Assembly: GCA_947494965.1 (NCBI GenBank)
Contig: CANLWV010000005.1
Location: 124,001 to 188,000 of the forward strand
Origin: an uncultured Salinicoccus sp.
GTDB lineage: Bacteria; Bacillota; Bacilli; Staphylococcales; Salinicoccaceae
Reading direction: 5' to 3'
Length of the DNA stretch: 64,000 nt
Shown: in pieces, positions 36,239 through 44,627 of the stretch
Position numbering within the stretch: the stretch's first letter is position 1
Layout: every line of letters starts with the position of its first letter
The notes under the pieces: generated by a model
What the model saw: only the letters and a program-made list of their open reading frames with translations
Databases searched by the model: none
What the model was told of the DNA's origin: nothing
Position numbers and translations under genes: made by a program

Positions 36239-37426
36239 ATGGAAATGGTCTGGAACCCGTTCAAGGAAGAAGGAGTGCATTCAGATCTGCTCGAGCACTT
36301 CACCCCGGGAGTGATGGAGCGGCCGGCAAAGTTCCACCGGAGTGTGCCGGAGTATGCGGCTACACCGCTGGTCCATCTGAATGGTTTGGCACAACAGCTC
36401 GGCGTCCTGAACATCTATGCCAAGGATGAATCGGAACGCTTCGGATTGAATGCATTCAAGGGATTGGGCGGTATTTATGTGATGGCGGAATATTTGAGGC
36501 GTTATGAAGGTCTTGAGTTCGATGATTATGCCGAATTGCTGGAGCGGCTTAAAACGCATTCCGGTGTAACATTCGCGACTGCAACAGATGGCAACCACGG
36601 CAAAGGGGTGGCGTGGGCGGCCAACTTGCTCGGCCAAAAGGCCAAAGTCTTCATGCCTGAAGGCTCGGCCGAACACCGTCTTGAAGCAGTGCGGCAACTC
36701 GGTGCAGAAGCGACTGCCACCACACTCAACTATGATGACACCGTCAAAGAGACGGCCGAATTGGCAAATGAGCACGGTTGGGTGCTCCTGCAGGATACGG
36801 CTTGGCCAGAGTATGAAACGATTCCGCTGATGATCATGGAAGGGTACACAACACTCGTGTCCGAAGTCCATGCACAATTGGGGCATACGGCCTTCAATGC
36901 CATCACGCATGTATTTCTGCAGGCTGGAGTGGGGTCGTTCGCTGCTGCGGTGACAGCCGCGGCACTCAACCAGATGGACGGTAACCGCCCGCGGATCATC
37001 GTGGTGGAGGCGGAAGCGGCGGATTGCTTCCATCAATCGATGAAAGACACTTCCGGCAAAGCGCAACAAGTCACAGGAAGCTTAAATACCGTCATGGCCG
37101 GCCTGGCCTGCGGGGCGCCGAGCACCCAGGGCTGGGAGATCCTGAAGGCGTCAGCGGATGCCTTCATTCGCTGCCCGGATGACACGAGCGAGCGGGGCAT
37201 GCGGCTCTACGGCAGGCCAGTCGGGTCGGATGAACCCATCACTTCAGGTGCTTCGGGAGCCGTCACACTCGGTGCGCTACATGCGCTGATGACAGAAGAT
37301 AGCCACTCACAAATGCGGCAGGCCCTCGGGCTGGACGAGTCGTCCAATATCCTCCTCATCAATACAGAAGGGGACACGGATCCCGACCACTATAGACGTG
37401 TGATGCAGGAGCGACAGCCACGGTGA
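36239..37426 (+). CDS. dpaL: Diaminopropionate ammonia-lyase
   Basis: A 395-aa PLP enzyme of fold type II that splits 2,3-diaminopropionate into pyruvate and ammonia. The PLP Lys is K74 in FGLNAFKGLGG; the phosphate-binding and substrate region includes TATDGNHGKGVAW, and HVFLQAGVGSFAAAV forms the glycine loop. The N-terminal HRSVPEYAATPLV segment and total length are specific to YgeX/DpaL rather than threonine dehydratase. AGGAGG is upstream. It follows the TRAP cluster on the same strand but behind a terminator and with higher G+C, so it is probably independent of it. Confidence 0.88.
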   Translation: MEMVWNPFKEEGVHSDLLEHFTPGVMERPAKFHRSVPEYAATPLVHLNGLAQQLGVLNIYAKDESERFGLNAFKGLGGIYVMAEYLRRYEGLEFDDYAELLERLKTHSGVTFATATDGNHGKGVAWAANLLGQKAKVFMPEGSAEHRLEAVRQLGAEATATTLNYDDTVKETAELANEHGWVLLQDTAWPEYETIPLMIMEGYTTLVSEVHAQLGHTAFNAITHVFLQAGVGSFAAAVTAAALNQMDGNRPRIIVVEAEAADCFHQSMKDTSGKAQQVTGSLNTVMAGLACGAPSTQGWEILKASADAFIRCPDDTSERGMRLYGRPVGSDEPITSGASGAVTLGALHALMTEDSHSQMRQALGLDESSNILLINTEGDTDPDHYRRVMQERQPR

Positions 37427-37477
37427 TTGAAACATTGAAAAATCTGAAGGAGGGGTAGCATCAGCAAAGAAAGAAGT

Positions 37478-38740
37478 TTGATGACGGCCATCATCATCGG
37501 GGTCATCCTGTTTGCTGCAGCAGTCATCTACAGTGTGACCACAGACAACGGTCCGTACAGGCACCATACGGGTTTGGGCGAATCGATCGATATTTCCCCG
37601 GATGATGATCAGGTGGCCTTCTCCTACTATGATGACGGTAGGGAATCCATCTATCTAGGAGACATCGGCGGGGGAACAGAAGAAATCGTGCCTACAGAAG
37701 AGGTGGATCAGACCCATCCCCAGTTCACCCCGGATGGTGAGGGGCTCATATACTTGAGCCGTTCGGAAGAAGGGGTGCAAACCCTTCATCTTCTGCCGGA
37801 GATAGGAGGCGAACCCATCCAGCTGACGGACGCTGACACTCATGTCTTTGAGGCCGCGATGTCGCCGGATGAAGAGATGGTCTACTATATCGCAATGCCC
37901 TCAGAAGATCTGCTCGCGGCTCCTGACTCGACGGAAAACGGACGGGATCTCCACCGCGTCAGTAGAGAAGGCGACGCACATGAAAAACTGACGGATAAGG
38001 ATGCATTCGAGATGCGGGGGTTGAATGTCTCCCGGGATGGGGAAACGCTCCATTTCATGGAAGAGTCGATGCGTTCATACGACCTTGAGACCAAAGAGAC
38101 ACATCCTTACGTGGGAATCGGAAGACCCGGCTACATCGGCGTCCCGACGCTGTCACCTGACGGTGCTTCACTTGCCTATACAGCCCAGGCGGGCGAATCG
38201 GATAAAGGCACCTACATCTATGAGCTGTTTCTGACGGACATGGAAACGGAAGAGACGGAACAATTGACCAACCAAGATGCTTCGGTAACGGCCCCGGCAT
38301 TCTTCAACGATGCAGACCGCCTCGCATTTTTGGTTCAGAAGGACTGGCCGGCCGAGCCAGCCGTCTATGAGATGCAGACGATCTCCTATGAAGGGGATGA
38401 CATGGCGCCGCTTGAAGTCGAGATGCCGGAAACTTCGCGCGGGGTGGATTTTGGGGCGATGGTGGACAAAGCGATCAACACCACAACATTGACGCTCCTC
38501 TATCTGCTGACATTCGGGCTGGCCATCGTCTATGCGGAACGCCATGGCCGGGCGCTCATCCCTGTGGCAGCAAGCGCCTTGTTGGCTGCGCTGGCCATTG
38601 TCACGATGTTCCTCGGGCTCAGTGACCCATGGAGGACAATCGGAATGATGATGCTTTCCGTCTGGCTGCTCGGCTGTACAGGGGCATTGCTGGTGTTTGC
38701 CCTGCTTTATAGAAGAATGAAGCGCTACAGAAGAAACTGA
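37478..38740 (+). CDS. Membrane-anchored beta-propeller protein (TolB/WD40-like)
   Basis: About 420 aa: one N-terminal TM helix (IIIGVILFAAAVIYSV), an extracellular region of about 300 residues with repeated blades of the TolB/PD40 type (DISPDDDQVAFSYYDDG, TPDGEGLIYLSRS, SPDGASLAYTA) and three TM helices at the C-terminus (about 335-415). Role unknown; such propellers bind proteins or sugars at the envelope. Start is unclear: AAGGAGGGG lies 22-25 bases before the only standard start codons (TTG 37478, ATG 37481), but 4-5 bases before an in-frame ATC at 37460, which would add SKERSL. Not in an operon. Confidence 0.7.
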   Translation: MMTAIIIGVILFAAAVIYSVTTDNGPYRHHTGLGESIDISPDDDQVAFSYYDDGRESIYLGDIGGGTEEIVPTEEVDQTHPQFTPDGEGLIYLSRSEEGVQTLHLLPEIGGEPIQLTDADTHVFEAAMSPDEEMVYYIAMPSEDLLAAPDSTENGRDLHRVSREGDAHEKLTDKDAFEMRGLNVSRDGETLHFMEESMRSYDLETKETHPYVGIGRPGYIGVPTLSPDGASLAYTAQAGESDKGTYIYELFLTDMETEETEQLTNQDASVTAPAFFNDADRLAFLVQKDWPAEPAVYEMQTISYEGDDMAPLEVEMPETSRGVDFGAMVDKAINTTTLTLLYLLTFGLAIVYAERHGRALIPVAASALLAALAIVTMFLGLSDPWRTIGMMMLSVWLLGCTGALLVFALLYRRMKRYRRN

Positions 38741-38760
38741 AGACGCTCAGATTATACAGA

Positions 38761-38792
38761 AAAAGTCTCCATCCTTTTGGATGGAGACTTTT
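38761..38792. terminator. Bidirectional terminator
   Basis: A perfect stem AAAAGTCTCCATCC / GGATGGAGACTTTT with TTTT loop and outer A/T runs, between the convergent propeller and UvrA-like genes. Confidence 0.9.
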
Positions 38793-38799
38793 TTAGGCA

Positions 38800-41064
38800 T
38801 CATTCCGAATTGCTGATATAGCGTCTGATGTGTTTTGCCGTCACCGAGACCTCGACATCAAGCAGGCCGGATGGCTCGCCGCTGTAGAGTATGGTGCCGC
38901 CCTTTAGGCCAGGGCCTGGCCCGACATCGATGATCCAGTCGGCATGGGTCATCATGGTGAGGTTATGTTCGATCAGGATGACGGTGTTGCCCTGGTCGAT
39001 CAGCTCCTGGAAACATTCAAGCAGGGTCGGGATATCATCTTCGTGCAGCCCGGTCGTCGGTTCATCAAATATGAAGACCTGACCCTTCGCCTCGCCATCG
39101 AGGTAGCGGCTGAGCTTGACCCGCTGTATTTCACCGCCGGACAGTGTATCGAGCGACTGGCCAAGCGTCATATAGTGGAGCCCTGTATCCTGTACGGTTT
39201 TCAGACGCTCGATGACATGGGCGTTGGTTTTGAAGACACTCAACGCTTCCTCGACGGTCAGCGCCAGTATATCGGCGATGGAATAGCCGTCGACTGTCGC
39301 GGCCAACGCTTCCGGCCGGTAGCGGGTACCGCCGCACACTTCACATGTCTGGGAGAAGTCCGGCATGAAGGCAAGTTCCGTCTTCAATACGCCTTTGCCG
39401 TTACATTCTGGGCAGGCGCCTTCAGAATTGTAGCTGAACATGCCTTTGCGCAGACCGGTCTTCTTGCTGAAGAAGGTCCGGATGTCATCGAAGAGGTCCA
39501 TGTATGTCAGCAGGTTCGAACGGTTTGAGGCATGGACCGGCTTCTGGTCGATGAATATCGCATCCGCATCATTGCGGAAGCCCGTCTTGATCAGAGTACT
39601 CTTGCCGGAACCCGCGACGCCGGTCACGACGGATAGGACATTTTTCGGGATGTCGACTGAGACATCCTTCAAGTTATTTCTGGTGATGTGCTCGAGGCTG
39701 ATGAAGTCCGACGGGCGCCTTGGCTGTGATTTCAGCTGATGCGGACGGTTCAGTGCCCTGGCTGTCGGCGTATCGGTCTGCATCAGTTCCTCGTAGGCCC
39801 CCGTAAAGATGATTTCGCCGCCGTGCTGGCCGGCACCGGGCCCGATATCGATGACATGGTCGGCGATCTGGACGACATCGGGGTCATGTTCGACGACAAG
39901 GACCGTATTGCCCTTATCCCGGATGGAGCGCATGATTGTATTGATCTTTTCAATATCTTCCGGATGCAATCCGACACTCGGCTCATCGATGATGTAGACC
40001 AGGTCGGCAAGCGGACTGTTCAAGTGGCGTATGAGCTTGATGCGCTGGGACTCCCCGCCGGAGAGGGACGGTGTCTCACGGGCAAGCGTCAAATAGTTGA
40101 GTCCGACGTATGATAGGGATTCCATCTGCGCAAGCAGCGGGCGGATGATGTATTCGGATTTCGGATCGTCGAGCTGCTTCAGGAACGGAATGGCCTCCTC
40201 GATGGACAGATTTGTGAAATCTGCGATATCCATGCCGTCGATCTTGCATGACAGCACCGTGTCGTTCAGGCGTTTGCCGTTGCAGTCGGGGCAGTCGTGG
40301 CTTGTGACGACACGGTTGACATCGTTGATGAAACGCTTCTTCTCGAAGTTGTCATTGAGCAGGAAAGACCGTCTGAAACGGTGGATCAGGCCTTCGAACT
40401 GTGCCGTGCGCGGCCAGTTTTCAGGCGGGTTCTTGAGACGTGTCGGCTTCGTGTACAAGAAGGTCTCCATCTCCTCCTCCGTATAGTCGCGCAGCTTCTT
40501 ATCGTTGTCGAACAGGCCGCTATAGAGATAGCGTTTGCCGCGCCAGCTGTCCGGCCGGAAGGATGGGAATTTGATTGCATCTTCATTCAGCGACTTGTCG
40601 TAGTCGAGCAGTTCATCAAGATCGATGTCTTCGACATAGCCCAGGCCTTGGCAGCGTTGGCACATGCCGCTTGGATTGTTGAACGAGAAGACATTGGAGT
40701 AGCCGACAAACGGCTCCCCGATCCTCGACCACAATAGGCGGACGGAAGAATAGATGTCGGAGATCGTGCCGACCGTGGAACGGGAGTTGCCGCCAAGGCG
40801 TTTCTGGTTGATGATCATCGCCACCGGCAGGTTCTCGATCTGATCGACGTCCGGTTTCTCATACTGGGTCATCTGATTCTGCAGATAGCTTGAATACGTT
40901 TCATTCAGCAGACGTTCCGATTCGGCCGCAAGTGTATTGAACACAAGCGATGACTTGCCCGAGCCGGAACGTCCGGTAAATACGGTCAATGTATGTTTTG
41001 GTATATCGACGCTCACATTCTTCAAGTTATTCTGATTGGCGCCTTTGATACGTATATATGACAT
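38800..41064 (-). CDS. Short UvrA-like ABC-ATPase
   Basis: A 754-aa UvrA paralogue, about 190 residues shorter than canonical UvrA (about 940). Two ABC ATPase halves are present: Walker A GRSGSGKSS and GVAGSGKST, signatures LSGGESQRIKL and LSGGEIQRVKL, and zinc knuckles (CQRCQGLG, CPDCNGKR, CPECNGKG, CEVCGGTR). The length matches the class often annotated as excinuclease ABC subunit UvrA but lacking the UvrB-interaction insert, related to UvrA2/DrrC-type proteins linked to tolerance of DNA-binding drugs. Likely accessory to, not a replacement for, the housekeeping uvrA. ATG 41064 has GGAGG 8 bases upstream; the GTG at 41073 would overlap it. Confidence 0.88.
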   Translation of the reverse strand: MSYIRIKGANQNNLKNVSVDIPKHTLTVFTGRSGSGKSSLVFNTLAAESERLLNETYSSYLQNQMTQYEKPDVDQIENLPVAMIINQKRLGGNSRSTVGTISDIYSSVRLLWSRIGEPFVGYSNVFSFNNPSGMCQRCQGLGYVEDIDLDELLDYDKSLNEDAIKFPSFRPDSWRGKRYLYSGLFDNDKKLRDYTEEEMETFLYTKPTRLKNPPENWPRTAQFEGLIHRFRRSFLLNDNFEKKRFINDVNRVVTSHDCPDCNGKRLNDTVLSCKIDGMDIADFTNLSIEEAIPFLKQLDDPKSEYIIRPLLAQMESLSYVGLNYLTLARETPSLSGGESQRIKLIRHLNSPLADLVYIIDEPSVGLHPEDIEKINTIMRSIRDKGNTVLVVEHDPDVVQIADHVIDIGPGAGQHGGEIIFTGAYEELMQTDTPTARALNRPHQLKSQPRRPSDFISLEHITRNNLKDVSVDIPKNVLSVVTGVAGSGKSTLIKTGFRNDADAIFIDQKPVHASNRSNLLTYMDLFDDIRTFFSKKTGLRKGMFSYNSEGACPECNGKGVLKTELAFMPDFSQTCEVCGGTRYRPEALAATVDGYSIADILALTVEEALSVFKTNAHVIERLKTVQDTGLHYMTLGQSLDTLSGGEIQRVKLSRYLDGEAKGQVFIFDEPTTGLHEDDIPTLLECFQELIDQGNTVILIEHNLTMMTHADWIIDVGPGPGLKGGTILYSGEPSGLLDVEVSVTAKHIRRYISNSE

Positions 41065-41135
41065 TTGGTTCACCTCCCTGTCAGTCTACCCGAAAAATGG
41101 ATATTTAATAGGAAAGAAATCATTTATTTTATCCT

Positions 41136-42401
41136 TTAGTAGTGTTCGAAGAAATCCTGCAGCACACGGACGCCTTGCTTTATATCCGCAATATGGGTGA
41201 ATTCCGCCGGATTGTGGCTAATGCCGGCGATGCTCCTCACGAACAGCATGGCAATCGGGTGCCTCGTGCCGATGGCCATGGCGTCATGCCCTGCGCCGCT
41301 TGGCAGATGGACGGGCATCAGTCCATTGCGGTCGAAGGACTCCTCCATCTTTTCGATGACTTCCGGTTGGATGGGAATCGGCATGATGCGGGTCGTCAAA
41401 TCGACATCGACCGTGACGTTGCTACCTTCAACCGTCCGTTCGGCATGGTTGCGGACGGCATCGATGAGTGCCGACTGCAGTTCAGCATCTATATCCCGGG
41501 CATCGACGACGAGCGACACTTCGCCCGGGATGACGTTGACGCCGCCTGGATCGACATCGATCTTGCCCACTGTGGCGACTGCCGTATCGCTGATGCCCTG
41601 GGCGACTTGGGGGAGGGAGGAGATGAATTCGGATGCCTTGACCAGCGCGTCCTGACGTCCCGGCATCGGGGTGCTGCCGGCATGGCCCGCTTCTCCGTGG
41701 AATACGACACTGGTGCGCGTCGCTCCGGCAATACCGCTGACGATGCCAAGCGGCAGATTCTTCTCTTCGAGCTGCCTGGCCTGCTCGATATGGACTTCCG
41801 CATACATCTCAATCGGATAGTCGGGCCCTTCGGCTTCTAAGAAATGCCTGCGGTCCAATCCGGCTTCTTCCATGACAGCATCAAAATCCTGGCCGGAAGG
41901 ATCCACATACTTATCCACTTCCTCTCCCGTCAACATCCCCATAAACGCACGACTGCCGGTCAGTCCGCTGTTGAAGCGGCTGCCCTCTTCATCGCTGAAG
42001 ACGACCACCTCATATGAATATTTCGGCGTGTATCCGGCTTCATGCCACAGTGTTGCGATTTCGAGCGCGGTAAGCACGCCGGTAACGCCATCAAAATGTC
42101 CCCCGTCCGGCACGGTGTCGAGATGCGAACCGGACATAAAGACTTTCGAATCATCGTGGCCACGGTATCTGCCGAAGACATTGCCGGCGCCGTCACGGCG
42201 CACCGTCATGCCGATCTCCTCCATCCATTTGATGACCTGCTGCTTAGCTGCTTCTTCTTCCTTCGAATACCCCATGCGCCGCGACCCTTGATTTTTCGTC
42301 ATGCCGATTTCGGCGATGGTCATGAACCGTTCGTGGAGTCTGTGGCCGGAAGCATCCTCCAGCTGTTCTGCCTTCATCTTATCCAAGAAGTATCGTGTCA
42401 T
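41136..42401 (-). CDS. M20-family Zn-dependent amidohydrolase (AllC/carbamoylase type)
   Basis: A 421-aa dizinc hydrolase of the allantoate amidohydrolase/N-carbamoyl-L-amino-acid hydrolase group. Metal-binding segments are GSHLDTV, DGVTG, FSDEEGSRF and, in the second half, HVEQARQLE-like HIEQARQLE; GHAGSTPM is the substrate/dimer loop and SGAGHDA the second conserved His. It is divergent from the 5-oxoprolinase operon with only about 100 bases between. That suggests hydrolysis of a carbamoyl or ureido compound, or ring-opened hydantoin, feeding the same amino-acid salvage. Specificity is unproven; YlmB-like deformylase is a less likely alternative. Confidence 0.85.
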   Translation of the reverse strand: MTRYFLDKMKAEQLEDASGHRLHERFMTIAEIGMTKNQGSRRMGYSKEEEAAKQQVIKWMEEIGMTVRRDGAGNVFGRYRGHDDSKVFMSGSHLDTVPDGGHFDGVTGVLTALEIATLWHEAGYTPKYSYEVVVFSDEEGSRFNSGLTGSRAFMGMLTGEEVDKYVDPSGQDFDAVMEEAGLDRRHFLEAEGPDYPIEMYAEVHIEQARQLEEKNLPLGIVSGIAGATRTSVVFHGEAGHAGSTPMPGRQDALVKASEFISSLPQVAQGISDTAVATVGKIDVDPGGVNVIPGEVSLVVDARDIDAELQSALIDAVRNHAERTVEGSNVTVDVDLTTRIMPIPIQPEVIEKMEESFDRNGLMPVHLPSGAGHDAMAIGTRHPIAMLFVRSIAGISHNPAEFTHIADIKQGVRVLQDFFEHY

Positions 42402-42502
42402 TTTTATGCTCCTTCATTTAGGTAATGGTCTTTCATCTTTGTCCATAATAGTATACGATATTAGGTGAAAAAAGTGTGAAAATTCAGTTTGGAGGCAAAG
42501 GC

Positions 42503-43219
42503 ATGAAAATCAGACAGTTTGCAGAAGATGCACTGACGATATATTTGGGCGACGAGATCGATGAAGTGGTGAACCGACAGATCGTCGCCCTGCGCCATCA
42601 TATAGAAGCACAGTCTTTTGAAGGCGTGGTGGAGGTCGTGCCGTCGTATACAAGTCTCATCATTCATTTTGATGTATTTTCTGTAGAGTTGGAAAAACTT
42701 AAGGCGGCGCTTGAGGAAATAGACATCGATGCGCTTGCACAGGAACCGTTCGAGTATCGGGTGATTGAAATTCCCGTGTGCTACGGCGGGGAGTATGGAC
42801 CGGACATCGGATATTTTAAAGAATCCGGACTGTCTGAAGAAGATGTGGTGCGCCTGCACGCCGATACCGAGTATCTCGTCTATATGCTTGGGTTCATGCC
42901 GGGTTTTCCATTCCTTGGCGGTCTGGACGAACGGCTGTATAAAGACCGGCTGGAAACGCCTCGGGTCAGCATTCCGGCAGGTTCTGTCGGAATCGGGGGG
43001 CGCCAGACGGGCATGTACCCGTTCGAATCACCGGGCGGCTGGCATCTGCTCGGCCGCACGCCGGTCCCGCTTTTTGATGCAGATAGGGAACCATCGATCC
43101 TCTACGAGGCAGGGGACCGCATCGTCTACCGGTCAATCGGAGAAGATGAGTACAGGGACATCGAAAAGCGCGTCGCCCAAGGGGGCTATGAAGTAATCAG
43201 CGAGGTGAGGAATAAATGA
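42503..43219 (+). CDS. pxpB: 5-oxoprolinase subunit PxpB (KipI/AHS1 family)
   Basis: A 238-aa AHS1/KipI-family protein. Family features: FAEDALTIYLGDEI at the N-terminus, the central LGFMPGFPFLGGL and the RVSIPAGSVGIGG loop followed by SPGGWHLLG. With PxpA and PxpC it forms the prokaryotic ATP-dependent 5-oxoprolinase that returns 5-oxoproline to glutamate. The same fold is also half of the carboxyltransferase domain of urea carboxylase. ATG 42503 follows GGAGG at 7 bases. Overlaps pxpC by 4 bases (ATGA). First gene of a seven-gene operon. Confidence 0.9.
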   Translation: MKIRQFAEDALTIYLGDEIDEVVNRQIVALRHHIEAQSFEGVVEVVPSYTSLIIHFDVFSVELEKLKAALEEIDIDALAQEPFEYRVIEIPVCYGGEYGPDIGYFKESGLSEEDVVRLHADTEYLVYMLGFMPGFPFLGGLDERLYKDRLETPRVSIPAGSVGIGGRQTGMYPFESPGGWHLLGRTPVPLFDADREPSILYEAGDRIVYRSIGEDEYRDIEKRVAQGGYEVISEVRNK

Positions 43220-44208
43220 CGGGCATCCTAAAAGTGCTGAACCCAGGAATCTACACGACAATCCAGGATCTGGGCCGCTACGGCCACCAGTCGGAAGGCT
43301 TTTCGCCCGCCGGGGCGATGGACTACCGTGCGTTCCGCTTGGCGAATCAGCTGCTTGGCAACACGGAAAATGCCGCAGCTCTGGAAATGACGCTGCAGGG
43401 CGGCACATTCGAGGTGCTCTCTGACACTTTCATCGCAACGGCTGGTGCGGACATGCCGATTGATATAGACGGCCGCAGCCATCCTTCAGGGATTGCCATC
43501 CCGGTCCTGAAGGGCAGCACACTCACCATCGGGGCCGCCAGTGACGGTGCCCGCACATATCTTTCAGTAGCCGGTGGATTCAAGGTCAATCGGGTGCTCG
43601 GCAGCGCCTCAACCCATGCGAGGAGTGGCATCGGCGGGTATAAAGGACGACCGCTCAAGGCTTTCGACAGGCTTGCTGCATACGGCGGACAGGTGCACAA
43701 AATCGCTCAGCAACGTGTTCAGATACCTAGAGGCGATGATGTCGTCCATGTGGTGCCGGGTCAGCAGTTCGAGCGTTTCGATGAAGCCATGCAGCGCACA
43801 TTTTTTGAAGGCGAGTATGAATTGACGAAGGACGCAGACCGGATGGGGGCCCGCCTGAAGGGACCTAAACTTGAAGCGGACGCCCATGATGTATTGTCGG
43901 AACCGACACAATTGGGCAGTATACAAGTGCCGAAGGGCGGTCAGCCGATCGTGCTGTTGAATGACCGGCAGACTGCCGGCGGATATGCAAAGATCGCAAC
44001 CGTCGCCCGGGCGGACATCCCTAAATTCGTCCAGATGCGGCCTGGGGAGACAGTCAGGTTCAAGGCCGTCACGGTGGAAGAGGCGACTGAGATGTACAAA
44101 GCGGAAATGGAACGGATCAAGGACGGCACCTATATGGAGACCAACAATGATTTCCGTGCGCATATCCGTCCGGTGTCAAAAAAGGTCGAAAGAATAATGG
44201 GAGGTTGA
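43216..44208 (+). CDS. pxpC: 5-oxoprolinase subunit PxpC (KipA/AHS2 family)
   Basis: A 330-aa AHS2/KipA-family protein, often annotated as biotin-dependent carboxyltransferase family. It shows the typical N-terminus GIYTTIQDLGRYGHQ, the GFSPAGAMD loop, the LNDRQTAGGYAKIATV motif and a conserved RPGETVRF end. It acts with PxpB. Together the two correspond to the carboxyltransferase part of urea carboxylase, which matters because the next two genes encode a biotin carrier and a biotin carboxylase. Translationally coupled to pxpB; the next gene begins 4 bases after its stop. Confidence 0.9.
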   Translation: MTGILKVLNPGIYTTIQDLGRYGHQSEGFSPAGAMDYRAFRLANQLLGNTENAAALEMTLQGGTFEVLSDTFIATAGADMPIDIDGRSHPSGIAIPVLKGSTLTIGAASDGARTYLSVAGGFKVNRVLGSASTHARSGIGGYKGRPLKAFDRLAAYGGQVHKIAQQRVQIPRGDDVVHVVPGQQFERFDEAMQRTFFEGEYELTKDADRMGARLKGPKLEADAHDVLSEPTQLGSIQVPKGGQPIVLLNDRQTAGGYAKIATVARADIPKFVQMRPGETVRFKAVTVEEATEMYKAEMERIKDGTYMETNNDFRAHIRPVSKKVERIMGG

Positions 44209-44212
44209 ATAA

Positions 44213-44626
44213 ATGGATGTCGAAAAAGTGAAAGCCTATGCAACACTCATGCAGGAGCAGCAGTTGAAGGTGCTGACGGTGGAAGAAGGGGACTTCAAGA
44301 TCCATCTCGAAGCACACGAAAAAACAACTGGCCAGCTATCGCAGCCCGCCATGGAACATGATGCGGGAGACAGTGGGGCGCACACTATAGAGGCGGGCCA
44401 AGTGGGCACTTTCTATATAGATAAGGATGAAGAAGGCAAAGAAGCGTATACAGCTGAAGGGGAAACCGTCAAAAAAGGGGATGTCCTCGGCGTCATCGAG
44501 GCGATGAAAGTATTCAACGATGTCGTGTCGGATGTTGACGGGACGGTAGAAGAAATACTCGTCGGTAATGGGGAAGGGGTCGAATACGGCCAGCCGCTCT
44601 TCTCCATCCGGCAGGAGGGGGAATGA
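44213..44626 (+). CDS. accB: Biotin carboxyl carrier protein
   Basis: A 137-aa BCCP: a short N-terminal helix, an acidic/Gln-rich linker and a C-terminal biotinyl domain with the lysine K99 in EAMKVFN. The hallmark is EAMK rather than a lipoyl DKA. It is a second accB-type gene dedicated to this operon in all likelihood, since housekeeping accBC normally sits elsewhere with fatty acid genes. Placed between pxpC and the biotin carboxylase gene. Confidence 0.9.
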   Translation: MDVEKVKAYATLMQEQQLKVLTVEEGDFKIHLEAHEKTTGQLSQPAMEHDAGDSGAHTIEAGQVGTFYIDKDEEGKEAYTAEGETVKKGDVLGVIEAMKVFNDVVSDVDGTVEEILVGNGEGVEYGQPLFSIRQEGE

Positions 44627-44627
44627 C

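Noticed and set aside
36281-37069. 262-codon minus-strand frame opposite dpaL
   Set aside because: Shadow of a well-supported PLP enzyme gene; no family motifs.
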